This document shows positions 44,058-53,489 of a stretch of 64,000 nt of DNA, in pieces. The stretch is from an uncultured Lachnospiraceae bacterium (GTDB lineage Bacteria > Bacillota > Clostridia > Lachnospirales > Lachnospiraceae): contig CASWRE010000002.1 in NCBI GenBank assembly GCA_949471785.1, positions 1 through 64,000 on the forward strand. The letters run 5' to 3'. The notes under the pieces were generated by a model. The model worked only from the letters and a program-made list of their open reading frames with translations, was not told where the DNA came from and did no database searches. Numbering within the stretch: position 1 is the first letter of the stretch; each line of letters opens with the position of its first letter. Both the position numbers and the translations under genes were made by a program.

Positions 44058-46238
44058 ATGAATGTATTATTAGTCGGCGATGATAATAAGCTATTGGATG
44101 CCATGATCAATAAGCTCAATAAGAGCAGTCACCGGATTTATTGGCTTACGGGCCAAAAGGGGAAAAGGGGTTCCCGTAAACGTGTATTTGAGACCTATAA
44201 TTTTTCCTACACAGATGTCAATGTCAAGGACATTATAGACAGTGTGAGACCCGATGTGGTCTTATTTACGGGAGCTTATGATACAAGCTTTGACTGGAAA
44301 TATAACGGTCAGGCGGAGGTGCTGCGTTACACGACGGCAATGGTCAATATTCTGACGGCATACGCTATGGTTGGCGGAGGGAGATTTATCTATCTGTCTT
44401 CTCAGGAAGTCTTCGACGGCTCATACGCGAATGATGTCCCGGAGGCAACAGCGCTTACAGCCAGAGGCTTTAAGTCTTCGGCCCTGTCGCAGGGAGAGGG
44501 AATGTGCGGCAACTACAAAGAGAACCAGGGCGTCAATACAATTATTTTGCGTCTGGATCACATTTACGGTATCCCTGAAAAAGAACAGACGGATGGAGAT
44601 CCCTGTTTTGAGATGTGCCTGGAGGCTTTGAGGACGGGAAAGATTCCCGCAAACAGCAGAAAGAAATTCTCCATGCTGTATCTGAACGACGCAGTGGAAC
44701 TGATACATAAGGTTATAGAGAAAGAGAATGCAGAGCATTCCTGCTATCATATTTCTTCCATGGAAGAAATTGATGAGATGCAGCTTGCGGAGATAGTCAG
44801 AGACAAGATGGGCGGGGAGGTTTCGATCATAGATCGTCCGGCAGGCGATAATCAGCGTCTGGTATTGGACGGCCGCAGGTATCAGGAAGAATTCGGACAG
44901 AAGATTTTTGTCCATTATGAAAAGGGAGTGGACAGCGTCGTCAGGTATATGAAGCAGTACAGCGATAGCTTTCTCAGAGTCGGCGATGACAGAGGGAAGT
45001 GGAGTGGAAAGACCTGGTATACGGTTAAAAAGGTCTGCAGAATGCTGTTTCCCTTCCTTGAGAGCCTGGTTTGCTTTGGCATATTCTCCCTGTTGAATCA
45101 GCATACGGCGGGAAGTCAGTATTTTGACAGGCTGGATTTTTATCTGCTGTATGTTTTGCTGTTTGCCATTGTGCACGGACAGCAGCTGGCTATTTTTTCG
45201 GCATTACTTTCTGTTGTAGGCTATTGTATTGAGCAGGCATATATCCATAGTGTGTACGAGGTGCTTCTGGATTACAATACCTATGTATGGATGGCGCAGT
45301 TGTTTATTGTGGGTATGACTGTCGGTTATATGAGGGATTATCTTCGTCAGATACAGGAAGACCATGCAGAGGAGATCCGGCATCTTTATGAAAAAATAGA
45401 GGGCATTGCCGAAATCAATGACAGTAATGTACGGATGAAACAGAGTTTCGAAGCCCAGCTTGTGAATCAGAAAGACAGTCTCGGGAAAGTATATGAAATC
45501 ACATCGCAGCTCGATCAATATGGGCCGGAGGAAGTCCTTTTTTATGCGGCCCAGATGCTGGGAAGGTTGATGAACAGCCGGGATGTGGCGGTGTATCTCG
45601 TAGTGAACAGCGACTATGCACGGCTATATTCGGCGACCTCCGCGGATGCGCGGAGGCTGGGAAGTTCGATTCGATATACTGCAATGGATGCGGTGTATGA
45701 CGAATTGAAAGAGGGGAGAGTTTATATTAATAAAACGATGGCGGACGATCTGCCCCTGATGGCAAGCGCGGTATTTTCCGAGGGAGAGATGCAGCTGATC
45801 CTGATGCTTTGGGGCATTTCGTGGCAGCATATGACGCTGGCCGAGGCTAACCGTCTGACAATTATAGGAACACTGATTCAGAATGCGATGGTGCGCGCCG
45901 CCCGTTATCTGGAAAGCCTCAGAAACCAGCGGTATGTGGAAGGGACAAATGTACTGAACGAAGAAGCTTTTACGGGACTGGTAAGCGCCTTTTTGGAGGC
46001 CAGACATAAAGGGCTGACAGAGTGCGCGCTGCTGGAAATCCACACCGCAGGGCAGAATTATGAGCAGGTGGCGGATGTGCTGAGCGGCACTATGAGGTCA
46101 ACGGATTACCTGGGAGTGCTGAAAGACGGAAAGCTGTACGCGCTTTTGTCAAATACAAATGAAGAAAATGTGGCAGGTGTTATAGATCGGTTCAAATCTG
46201 CAGGATATGAGAGTCTGTTGAAGGAGGCAGAGCTATGA
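44058..46238 (+). CDS. pelD: SDR-PelD fusion, c-di-GMP receptor of Pel synthesis
   Basis: About 726 residues. The N-terminal 300 residues have an extended SDR fold (FIYLSSQEVFDGSYAN, LRLDHIYGIPE, SMLYLNDAVELIHKV). The nucleotide loop reads VGDDNKL and the catalytic YxxxK position reads FKSSA, so enzyme activity seems lost. Four hydrophobic helices (about 325-435), a coiled coil, a GAF domain (about 480-620) and a degenerate, shortened GGDEF domain follow, the layout of PelD. That last domain keeps RSTD (bases 46095-46106), the inhibitory-site motif that PelD uses to bind c-di-GMP, while GGDEF itself is replaced by LKDGK. The frame is open back to 43977; 44019 and 44058 are the plausible starts, and 44058 fits the Rossmann fold. 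It is the first gene of the operon. Confidence 0.82.
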   Translation: MNVLLVGDDNKLLDAMINKLNKSSHRIYWLTGQKGKRGSRKRVFETYNFSYTDVNVKDIIDSVRPDVVLFTGAYDTSFDWKYNGQAEVLRYTTAMVNILTAYAMVGGGRFIYLSSQEVFDGSYANDVPEATALTARGFKSSALSQGEGMCGNYKENQGVNTIILRLDHIYGIPEKEQTDGDPCFEMCLEALRTGKIPANSRKKFSMLYLNDAVELIHKVIEKENAEHSCYHISSMEEIDEMQLAEIVRDKMGGEVSIIDRPAGDNQRLVLDGRRYQEEFGQKIFVHYEKGVDSVVRYMKQYSDSFLRVGDDRGKWSGKTWYTVKKVCRMLFPFLESLVCFGIFSLLNQHTAGSQYFDRLDFYLLYVLLFAIVHGQQLAIFSALLSVVGYCIEQAYIHSVYEVLLDYNTYVWMAQLFIVGMTVGYMRDYLRQIQEDHAEEIRHLYEKIEGIAEINDSNVRMKQSFEAQLVNQKDSLGKVYEITSQLDQYGPEEVLFYAAQMLGRLMNSRDVAVYLVVNSDYARLYSATSADARRLGSSIRYTAMDAVYDELKEGRVYINKTMADDLPLMASAVFSEGEMQLILMLWGISWQHMTLAEANRLTIIGTLIQNAMVRAARYLESLRNQRYVEGTNVLNEEAFTGLVSAFLEARHKGLTECALLEIHTAGQNYEQVADVLSGTMRSTDYLGVLKDGKLYALLSNTNEENVAGVIDRFKSAGYESLLKEAEL

Positions 46239-47185
46239 CAAGAGATGAGAGCATTTTCCTGGGAATTCTTGTTGTGAATCTGGTATTGGCAGTGATCTAT
46301 CTGTTGTATGGCATACTTTTTGCGGTTCCGGTTCAGTCAAGGGTGGGCAAAAAAGGGAAAGAGGGATTACATGACGGAAGGGGTGCGTATGTGATCAGAT
46401 TTTTTGTGATGCTCCTGTGTCCGGTGGTTGGATTTGTTTTTTTCTTTGTGGCGCAGCTTCTTTATAAAACTGTATTTCGCTTCGGCGTGAATCTGGACGA
46501 TGTTACTTTCAGCAAGGAACGTGTGGATACGCAGGTGAAGGCCGATGAGGAACAGGGGCGGAATATCATTCCGATTGAGGAGGCTCTTGCGGTCAATGAC
46601 AACAAAAGTCTTCGGACGGCCATGCTGAGTATTATCAGAGGAGAGGTTGACAGTTCTTTGTCTTCCATCGCGATGGCTTTAAAATCGGGGGATTCGGAGA
46701 CCGCTCACTATGCTGCATCGATATTGAGTGATAGGCTGAACGAATTCCGCATGAACGTGCGGAAACGATACGCACAAATCCAGGAAAATCCGGAGCGGAC
46801 CGAGTGCGCGGAAGAGCTGATCGACTACATGAACGGTATTTTGAAACAGAAGATTTTTACAAAACTGGAGCAGAACGGATATGTCAGAATGATGGCAGAG
46901 GTGGCGGATATACTTTATCAGAAAGATGCGTCCCGGCTTACATTAGATCGGTATGAGGGGGTGTGTCTGCGTCTGATGGAGGAGGGACAATATGACGATT
47001 CAGAGAAATGGTGTCTACGGGTTGCCGAGAAGCATCCGGAAGCTTTGTGCGCGTACACCTGCCGATTAAAATTATATTTCACCCAAAAGAACAGAGACGC
47101 ATTTTTTCAGACGCTGGATAACCTGAAAAAAACAGAAATAGTTATTGATAACGAAACTCTGGAGATGATCCGTATTTTCAGCTGA
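46235..47185 (+). CDS. pelE: PelE-like membrane/TPR protein
   Basis: A 316-residue protein with two membrane helices (about 7-30 and 50-75) and a helical, probably TPR-like C-terminal part (about 100-316: MLSIIRGEVDSSLSSIAMALKSGDSETAHYAASIL and later helix pairs). This is the PelE layout; PelE works with PelD, PelF and PelG in the inner-membrane Pel synthase. It overlaps pelD by four bases (ATGA), so translation is coupled. Sequence alone would be weak; the order D-E-x-F-G decides the call. Confidence 0.8.
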   Translation: MTRDESIFLGILVVNLVLAVIYLLYGILFAVPVQSRVGKKGKEGLHDGRGAYVIRFFVMLLCPVVGFVFFFVAQLLYKTVFRFGVNLDDVTFSKERVDTQVKADEEQGRNIIPIEEALAVNDNKSLRTAMLSIIRGEVDSSLSSIAMALKSGDSETAHYAASILSDRLNEFRMNVRKRYAQIQENPERTECAEELIDYMNGILKQKIFTKLEQNGYVRMMAEVADILYQKDASRLTLDRYEGVCLRLMEEGQYDDSEKWCLRVAEKHPEALCAYTCRLKLYFTQKNRDAFFQTLDNLKKTEIVIDNETLEMIRIFS

Positions 47186-47198
47186 GGAGAAAAAGTAA

Positions 47199-49004
47199 AT
47201 GATATCGCGCAGAAATTATTTTACAATTACAGTCATAATGATTGTCGTTTTTTTCCTGTTTCAGTTTACGAATGTCGTGCTGGAAGGATGGAATGGTTAT
47301 GAGGAGAATGCTTATGCCCAGGACAGAGAAAGCTTAGCCGGTCAGGAAAGCGCATATCAGGCAGGACAGGAAGGAACGGAAAGCTCTTCGGGATATTCCC
47401 GTGAGAGAATCGTATACATTGGAAGCGCAGACGGCGTTCTGGGGAACGTAGTGCAGGATTGGGTCAATTATACGAAAAAGGATTCTGCCATATATCATAC
47501 GGTGGAGGAATATGCGATGGCCGCGGACGAAGTCCTGCCCCAGATGCTTGTGATTGACGTAGCGCATCTCGAATGGGAACAGGATTCGGTGTACGAACGG
47601 CTGACAGAATATACGAAGCAGGGAATCAGCCTTGTTTTCTGTAATCTGCCGGAACCATCGGTCATAGAAAACCATCAAAAGCTCAGAGCGCTGCTGGGGA
47701 TCGAAAAGATCAGGGCGGACGAGACGACGGTAGAGGGCATTCATCTGTACGAGGGCTTTCTGCTGGGGGGAGAGATGGTATACCGGACGGAGGATGAAGA
47801 GGAGAAGGAGAAGCGGCAGGATATGGAACTGGCCTTCCCGTGGTATACGCTTTCTAAAGATGCGGAAGTATATATGTGCGGAATCCCGGAGGAAGAGATG
47901 GACGCCAGGGATTATCCGCCGGTGATCTGGCGGGCGCCCTCCGGTGACGCCCAGGTGTTTGTCGTAAACGGCGAATATATGAATGACGCGGCCGGACTGG
48001 GCCTCTTATCGGCAATGGCGGCGGAAACAGTGGATTATGAGCTATACCCGGTGGTAAATGCGCAGAATATGGTGATCATGAACTGTCCGGGACTGGCGCC
48101 GGAAAATGAAGCCGAGATAGAGAAACGCTATGGGCAGTCCACGACGGAGATGTTCCGAAATATTGTATGGCCGTCTATTGTGTCTGTTTACCGGAGAAAC
48201 ACGTTGGGGCTTTCCTGTATGCTTGCGCCTCAGTACGATTATGAGGATGAAGTCCATCCTCTTCAGGCAGAGCTGGAATTTTATATGAAGCGTTTGAAAG
48301 AGCAAAGCGCAGAGGCGGGGCTTTCAGGAGAAAGTATATCCTCTACATCCATCGTACAGAAATTAGATGAGGATGAACGCTTTGTAAAAGAGTTACTTCC
48401 GGATTATAAGTTTTCTTCCTTCTATGTGGGGAAATTGACCGAAATGGAGCTGGACTCTGTATTGCAGGGGGAAATGCTGAAATCCGTGAGGACAGTTGTC
48501 AGGGATTACGACGGGGGCAGCGAGGTGATCGGCTATCAGTCGGAGCATATTACCAGCCAGAGTATTCTTTCTGACGGTGCGGCGTATACGTATCGCGAAG
48601 ATTTCCGGATGAGAAGTGTGGAGACGGCTTTAGGATATGCCAATGTGGGGATGGATATAGGATGCGCCGTTTATCCGGATAATGATCAGGATGATATAGA
48701 CAGGATAATCTCTGATTTCAGCTGGAATGTAAGGAATTATTGGAAAAATTTCAGCACTTTTTCCGGAACAACGCTTTCAGAGAGCGATCAGAGAATCCGC
48801 AATTTTCTCGCGCTTGATTATGAGGAAAAGCGGGAAAGGAATATGATCTATCTGGATTTTACCGGAACAGAAACGCCGGCCTGGTTTATTCTGAGGACAG
48901 ATGGGGAAAGAATCCGTCATATAGAGGGCGGCGACTGGCAGCTGCTTGAGAAGGGCGTGTATCTGATCGAGGCGGATCGTGCACATGTGGAAATCAGGTT
49001 GTAA
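47199..49004 (+). CDS. DUF2194/PelA-like exported protein
   Basis: A 601-residue protein anchored by one N-terminal helix (about 8-26, FTITVIMIVVFFLFQFTNVV) and otherwise extracellular. Residues about 65-300 form a Rossmann/glutamine-amidotransferase-like domain (VYIGSADGVLGNVV, LVIDVAHLEW, GISLVFCNLPEP). The C-terminal half (about 330-520) has a barrel-like segment, IVSVYRRNTLGLSCMLAPQYDYEDE and SVETALGYANVGMDIGCAVYPDND, in the position of the PelA deacetylase domain. I do not see a CE4 TFDDG motif or paired metal His, so it may be catalytically dead or diverged. It takes the place of the PelA deacetylase known from Gram-positive Pel operons. Start ATG 47199 behind GAGGAG. Confidence 0.68.
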   Translation: MISRRNYFTITVIMIVVFFLFQFTNVVLEGWNGYEENAYAQDRESLAGQESAYQAGQEGTESSSGYSRERIVYIGSADGVLGNVVQDWVNYTKKDSAIYHTVEEYAMAADEVLPQMLVIDVAHLEWEQDSVYERLTEYTKQGISLVFCNLPEPSVIENHQKLRALLGIEKIRADETTVEGIHLYEGFLLGGEMVYRTEDEEEKEKRQDMELAFPWYTLSKDAEVYMCGIPEEEMDARDYPPVIWRAPSGDAQVFVVNGEYMNDAAGLGLLSAMAAETVDYELYPVVNAQNMVIMNCPGLAPENEAEIEKRYGQSTTEMFRNIVWPSIVSVYRRNTLGLSCMLAPQYDYEDEVHPLQAELEFYMKRLKEQSAEAGLSGESISSTSIVQKLDEDERFVKELLPDYKFSSFYVGKLTEMELDSVLQGEMLKSVRTVVRDYDGGSEVIGYQSEHITSQSILSDGAAYTYREDFRMRSVETALGYANVGMDIGCAVYPDNDQDDIDRIISDFSWNVRNYWKNFSTFSGTTLSESDQRIRNFLALDYEEKRERNMIYLDFTGTETPAWFILRTDGERIRHIEGGDWQLLEKGVYLIEADRAHVEIRL

Positions 49005-49027
49005 ACGGGAGGAAAGAAAAAAATAAG

Positions 49028-50473
49028 ATGAGAGTTTGTATAGTAGCGGAGGGGTGTTATCCCTATGTAGTCGGCGGCGTGTCTCAGTGGATACATGGCC
49101 TGATACACTCTTATCCGGAGCAGGAATTTGTGATTCTTGCCATCGTGGCCGATCGTTCACTGCGGGGGAAATATGTATATGAGCTGCCGGAAAATGTGTC
49201 GGAGATACATGAACTGTATTTGAACGATTCTGACTGGAGCGCAGGAAAAAACAGAAAAAAAATGCGAATGAACAGGAAAACCTACCAGGCGCTGGTCCAT
49301 TTAATGTTGGGACAGCAGGTTCAATGGGAGTTGCTCTTTGATTATTTCCAAAAGGCGGGCCGTTCCCTCAATGATGTGCTGATGGGAGAAGATTTTTTGA
49401 ACGCGGTTACGGAATATTACTGTTCGCAGTACAGTCAGGTTATATTCGTCGATTTCTTGTGGATGATGCGTTCCATATATCTGCCTCTGTTTACGGTTCT
49501 GAAGATGGGAATTCCGAAAGCGGACGTTTATCACTGCACATCCACCGGTTACGCAGGCGTGCTGGGAAGTCTGGCAAAGCATATTCATGGCGGGCGTTTG
49601 CTGATATCGGAGCATGGCGTATACACGCGCGAACGGGAAGAAGAGCTGATCAAGGCAAAGTGGGTGCAGGGGATTTATAAAAACATCTGGATTGATCAGT
49701 TTAAAAAGATGTCGGCGCTCGCTTATGACAAGGCAGACCTGGTCGTTGGATTGTATCAACACGCGAGGGAGCTGCAGATAGAACTGGGTTGTCCGGCAGA
49801 GAAGCACAGAATCGTACCAAACGGAATCCGGGTGGAGCAGTTTCAGCATATACCGGGAAAGAGAGAAGAGGACGGGGATAAAATCAATATCGGTTCCGTA
49901 CTCCGTGTGGCTCCGATCAAGGATGTTATGACATTAATTCAGGCCTTTGGATTTGCTAAGGAGAGAGAGCCGAGACTGAAACTCTGGATCATGGGAGACT
50001 GGGCGGAAGAAGAGGACTACGCAAAAAACTGCTTTGAGCAGGTGAGGATTATGGGAATTCCAGATGTGGAGTTTACCGGTCGGATCGACGTCCATGAGTA
50101 TTATGGACGGATGGATATGACGATTCTGACCAGCATCAGCGAGGGGCAGCCCCTGACCATTCTGGAAAGCTTTGCGTCGCATAAGCCCGTAATTTCCACA
50201 GACGTGGGCAATTGCCGCGGTCTGATTCTCGGAGAGAATGATGATTTTGGCGCGGCCGGTATCGTTACCCGTATCATGCATGTGGAAGAGATTGCAAATG
50301 CCGTGCTCCGGCTGGCACGGGATGAGTCTCTGCGCCGCCGGATGGGAGAGAACGGATACCGCAGAGTGGTGGAGCGATATCAGTTTGTACATATGCAGGA
50401 AGCGTACAAAAGTATCTATCAGAAATTTGCTGATGAGCTGCAGATACCGCTGGCAGAAAAGGAAAGGAAATGA
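49028..50473 (+). CDS. pelF: Pel polysaccharide glycosyltransferase PelF
   Basis: Cytoplasmic GT4 glycosyltransferase that polymerises the Pel exopolysaccharide from UDP-hexosamine. 481 residues. The PelF N-terminus is clear (MRVCIVAEGCYPYVVGGVSQWIHGLI), and the GT4 C-terminal half has IGSVLRVAPIKDVMTLIQAF, LWIMGDW, VEFTGRIDVHEYYGRMDMTILTSISEGQPLTILES and the donor-binding DVGNCRGLI. The ATG has GGGAGGAAAG upstream. pelG begins four bases after the stop. Confidence 0.93.
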   Translation: MRVCIVAEGCYPYVVGGVSQWIHGLIHSYPEQEFVILAIVADRSLRGKYVYELPENVSEIHELYLNDSDWSAGKNRKKMRMNRKTYQALVHLMLGQQVQWELLFDYFQKAGRSLNDVLMGEDFLNAVTEYYCSQYSQVIFVDFLWMMRSIYLPLFTVLKMGIPKADVYHCTSTGYAGVLGSLAKHIHGGRLLISEHGVYTREREEELIKAKWVQGIYKNIWIDQFKKMSALAYDKADLVVGLYQHARELQIELGCPAEKHRIVPNGIRVEQFQHIPGKREEDGDKINIGSVLRVAPIKDVMTLIQAFGFAKEREPRLKLWIMGDWAEEEDYAKNCFEQVRIMGIPDVEFTGRIDVHEYYGRMDMTILTSISEGQPLTILESFASHKPVISTDVGNCRGLILGENDDFGAAGIVTRIMHVEEIANAVLRLARDESLRRRMGENGYRRVVERYQFVHMQEAYKSIYQKFADELQIPLAEKERK

Positions 50474-50476
50474 ATT

Positions 50477-51949
50477 ATGGCAGGCGTAGGTGTTAGATTA
50501 AACCGTTGTTTTGAGAAGAAATCCATTGCCACAGATATAGTCGGGATTGGCTATAGTGTCCTTATTTCGATTGCCCCGATTCTTATAGTGGTTTTTGGTA
50601 TTCTGTTGATGGGTTTCATACTGCAGATCGGGGAAGCGCCTTATCTGAACCGAGAATTATTTTCCTGTACAATAACGTATGTTCTGATTTTTTCGCTTCT
50701 GGCGGTCTCGCCGTTTAACGCGGTGCTGTCCAGATATGTACAGGACGCTATTTATGAGGACAGATATCAGGATATTCTTCCATGCTATTATCTGGGAGCG
50801 TTAATGACAATGATATTTGGCTGTCTTATGGGAATCCCTTTTTGTTTGTGGGAGCATTTTGTGGGCGGCGTAGACGTCTTTTACGTCTTTATGGGTTTTT
50901 GTGCTTACGTTTCCATGATTCTGGTATTCCATTCTGTGGCGTTTCTCTTGAGCTGCAAGGATTTTGAGAAAATTGCTATCTTTTTTTTACTTGGTATGGT
51001 AGAAGCCATCGTGCTGGCCTGGATTCTGTGTCGCTGGTACCAGTGGGAGCTTATGACAGGTATGTTGTTTTCTCTGATGACCGGATTTTTGCTCATTGCC
51101 ATACTGGAATTTGCTGCTGTGAAAAGTTACTTTAGAGGAAACAGTCGCAGATATAAACCGGTGCTAAAATTTTTTGGAAAATGGTGGTCCTTAGTGTTTA
51201 CAAATTTCTTCTATATGCTTGGGATATATGTCCATAATTTTGTGTTTTGGCAGAGTGACGGAAACGGGAAAGTAGCAGAAAGCTTTCTGTTTAATCGTTC
51301 CTATGATATGGCCACTTTTATTGCTATGTTTACGAATATATCTGCTACGGTCATTTTTGTTGCACATATGGAAATGCATTTCCGTGGAAAATACAGACGG
51401 TATTCCGAGTCGGTCATCGGCGGTAAAAGGCTGGATATTGAAAATGCAAAGGGACAGATGTTCCGGCAGCTTGAGAGTGAATTGATGACTTTGGCTCGCA
51501 TACAGTTTATTATATCTGTAGTACTTTATTTGCTCTGTGTAGTATTCGCCCCGCAATATGGTTATGGGGGAGAGATCATACGGATTTATCCATGTCTGGC
51601 TACGGGATACTTTATTTTATTTATCATGTATGCGGCGTTAATATTTCTATATTATTTTAATGATGCGCCGGGAACAATCTATACTGCGGCGGGCTTTTTT
51701 CTCGTTACTTTACTAGGTAGCATAGCGGTCACACGTTTACCGGAAATCTGGCATGGAATGGGGCTTGTGCTGGGGGCTTTTACGGGATGGACTATAGCAT
51801 ATCTGAGGTTGCGTTGGCTGGAAAAGAATATGGATGTGCATGTTTTCTGCCAGGGCTATATCATAAAACGTGAAAATGCCCCGAAACCCTCCGGTCTGGT
51901 TTATAAAAAAGCGGAGATGGGTCGGGAAGGGGAACATGCGCAAATATGA
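50477..51949 (+). CDS. pelG: Pel polysaccharide transporter PelG
   Basis: Polytopic membrane protein of the MOP/Wzx-like group that moves Pel across the membrane. 490 residues with about twelve hydrophobic segments. The N-terminus MAGVGVRLNRCFEKKSIATDIVGIGYSVLISIAPILIVV is the PelG signature, and conserved WxxFVGGVD-like and YNDAPGT segments are present. It overlaps the next gene by four bases. Confidence 0.92.
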   Translation: MAGVGVRLNRCFEKKSIATDIVGIGYSVLISIAPILIVVFGILLMGFILQIGEAPYLNRELFSCTITYVLIFSLLAVSPFNAVLSRYVQDAIYEDRYQDILPCYYLGALMTMIFGCLMGIPFCLWEHFVGGVDVFYVFMGFCAYVSMILVFHSVAFLLSCKDFEKIAIFFLLGMVEAIVLAWILCRWYQWELMTGMLFSLMTGFLLIAILEFAAVKSYFRGNSRRYKPVLKFFGKWWSLVFTNFFYMLGIYVHNFVFWQSDGNGKVAESFLFNRSYDMATFIAMFTNISATVIFVAHMEMHFRGKYRRYSESVIGGKRLDIENAKGQMFRQLESELMTLARIQFIISVVLYLLCVVFAPQYGYGGEIIRIYPCLATGYFILFIMYAALIFLYYFNDAPGTIYTAAGFFLVTLLGSIAVTRLPEIWHGMGLVLGAFTGWTIAYLRLRWLEKNMDVHVFCQGYIIKRENAPKPSGLVYKKAEMGREGEHAQI

Positions 51950-52371
51950 GATATATCGTGCAGGCTGTGGGAATGTTGTTAATCCTCTCCGTCATCTGGC
52001 TTCGCGCAGTGAGGAGAATGACGATCAACCATACGACTTTCTGGGGAATAGCTGGAATTTTGCTGGTTGCGGCGGGGGCTATACCTCCGCTGTCCAGCTG
52101 GATGGAAACCTTAGATGCCGGAAGAAGAATGGTTTTTTACATTTTTGGAGCTTTTGCACTGGCAGGAGGAGTGATGGCCAGCCTTGATCTGTCGCGCCTG
52201 TCGGTAAATGAACAGGAGCTGGCGATCAGTTCTTCTTTGTCTCTGCATGAAGAAAGTAAAATATTGACAGGGTTGGATAACATGAATGAAGAAAATTCTC
52301 TTTGTAATCAATTCGATGGGACAGGGGGGCGCGGAGACGGCTTTTCTGGAATTTCTGAAAAAAATAAATGA
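51946..52371 (+). CDS. DUF2304-like small membrane protein
   Basis: A 141-residue protein with three or four hydrophobic segments (about 3-17, 31-48, 60-76) and a short helical tail. It resembles DUF2304, small membrane proteins regularly next to GT2 dolichol-phosphate-type glycosyltransferases, and such a GT2 lies two genes on. The last 29 residues are read from the start of the following GT4 gene in another frame (86-base overlap), so the tail may be an accident or the result of a frameshift. Confidence 0.6.
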   Translation: MRYIVQAVGMLLILSVIWLRAVRRMTINHTTFWGIAGILLVAAGAIPPLSSWMETLDAGRRMVFYIFGAFALAGGVMASLDLSRLSVNEQELAISSSLSLHEESKILTGLDNMNEENSLCNQFDGTGGRGDGFSGISEKNK

Positions 52372-53488
52372 ACCGGAGTATGAAATTTTTCTTTATGTGC
52401 TTATGGGACAGGGAGAAATGAGCGGCAGACTGCCGTCTAATGTCAGAGTGCTGAACCGAACTCTCAGCAGCCTGTCAGTTCTGACGGGGCGGGGCAGAAG
52501 GAGGATGGCGCGGACGGTTTTCCTGGCGTTCTGGGCTCACGGAGGGTGGGGCCGGAAACTGTGCTATATGATTCAGAATCTGGCAGAGATGGGAAAGAGA
52601 AACAGATTCCAGATCAGTCAGGTATTCTGGCGTGTGCTTTCAGACGGAGCCGATCGTTTTGATACAAAATTTGACCTGGCAGTTGCATGGATAGAGGGCG
52701 GTTCGGCCTATTATGTGGCGGATCATGTGAATGCGGAAAAGAAAGCGGCATTTCTTCATATTGATTATGAAAATGCGGGATACACGAGGGCAATGGATCG
52801 GGCGTGCTGGGAACAGTATGGCCGGATTTTTGCGGTTTCTGAGGAAGTAAAAGAGCATTTTCAGACATTTTATCCTGAGTATGCTAAAATGATTCATGTC
52901 TTCCCCAATTATATCGACCAGGATAGGATCCGTCTCCGGGCAGAGGAACCCGGGGGATTTTCGGATGATTTTGACGGGATGCGCCTGTTGACCGTGGGCA
53001 GGCTGACCTGGCAAAAAGCCTATGATATCGCGATAGAGGCCATGGGTATCTTGAAGCGGTCGGGACGGCGGGTGAGGTGGTATGTATTGGGAGAAGGGGA
53101 GGAGAGAAAAAAATTAGAAAAAAAGATCGCTGCATACGGGCTGGAAAAGGATTTCCTGCTTCTGGGCGCTGTGGAGAATCCATATCCATATTACGTGCAG
53201 GCGGATATCTATGTGCATGCAACCCGCTATGAGGGGAAGAGTATTGCGGTGCAGGAGGCCCGGACGCTGGGGTGCGCAGTCATCGCTTCCGACTGCAACG
53301 GTAACCGGGAACAAATTACTGACGGGGAGGACGGGATCCTGTGCCAGCTCACACCGGAGGCGGTGGCTGACAGTATTGCAGGACTTCTGATGGATGAAGA
53401 GAAACGCAAAAGATTCGGCCGTATAGCGGAAGCGAAAAAAATACTCCGGGGACAGGGGCAGATTTTACAGGAATTGCTGGGAGGCTGA
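52286..53488 (+). CDS. GT4 glycosyltransferase
   Basis: A 400-residue retaining glycosyltransferase. MKKILFVINSMGQGGAETAFLEFL is the GT4 N-terminal loop; the C-terminal half has LLTVGRLTWQKAYDIAIEAM, WYVLGEGEERKKLEKKIAAY, ADIYVHATRYEGKSIAVQEARTLG with the donor-binding Glu, and TDGEDGILC. Donor and acceptor unknown. It overlaps the DUF2304-like frame by 86 bases, and the next gene begins two bases after its stop. Confidence 0.9.
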   Translation: MKKILFVINSMGQGGAETAFLEFLKKINEPEYEIFLYVLMGQGEMSGRLPSNVRVLNRTLSSLSVLTGRGRRRMARTVFLAFWAHGGWGRKLCYMIQNLAEMGKRNRFQISQVFWRVLSDGADRFDTKFDLAVAWIEGGSAYYVADHVNAEKKAAFLHIDYENAGYTRAMDRACWEQYGRIFAVSEEVKEHFQTFYPEYAKMIHVFPNYIDQDRIRLRAEEPGGFSDDFDGMRLLTVGRLTWQKAYDIAIEAMGILKRSGRRVRWYVLGEGEERKKLEKKIAAYGLEKDFLLLGAVENPYPYYVQADIYVHATRYEGKSIAVQEARTLGCAVIASDCNGNREQITDGEDGILCQLTPEAVADSIAGLLMDEEKRKRFGRIAEAKKILRGQGQILQELLGG

Positions 53489-53489
53489 A

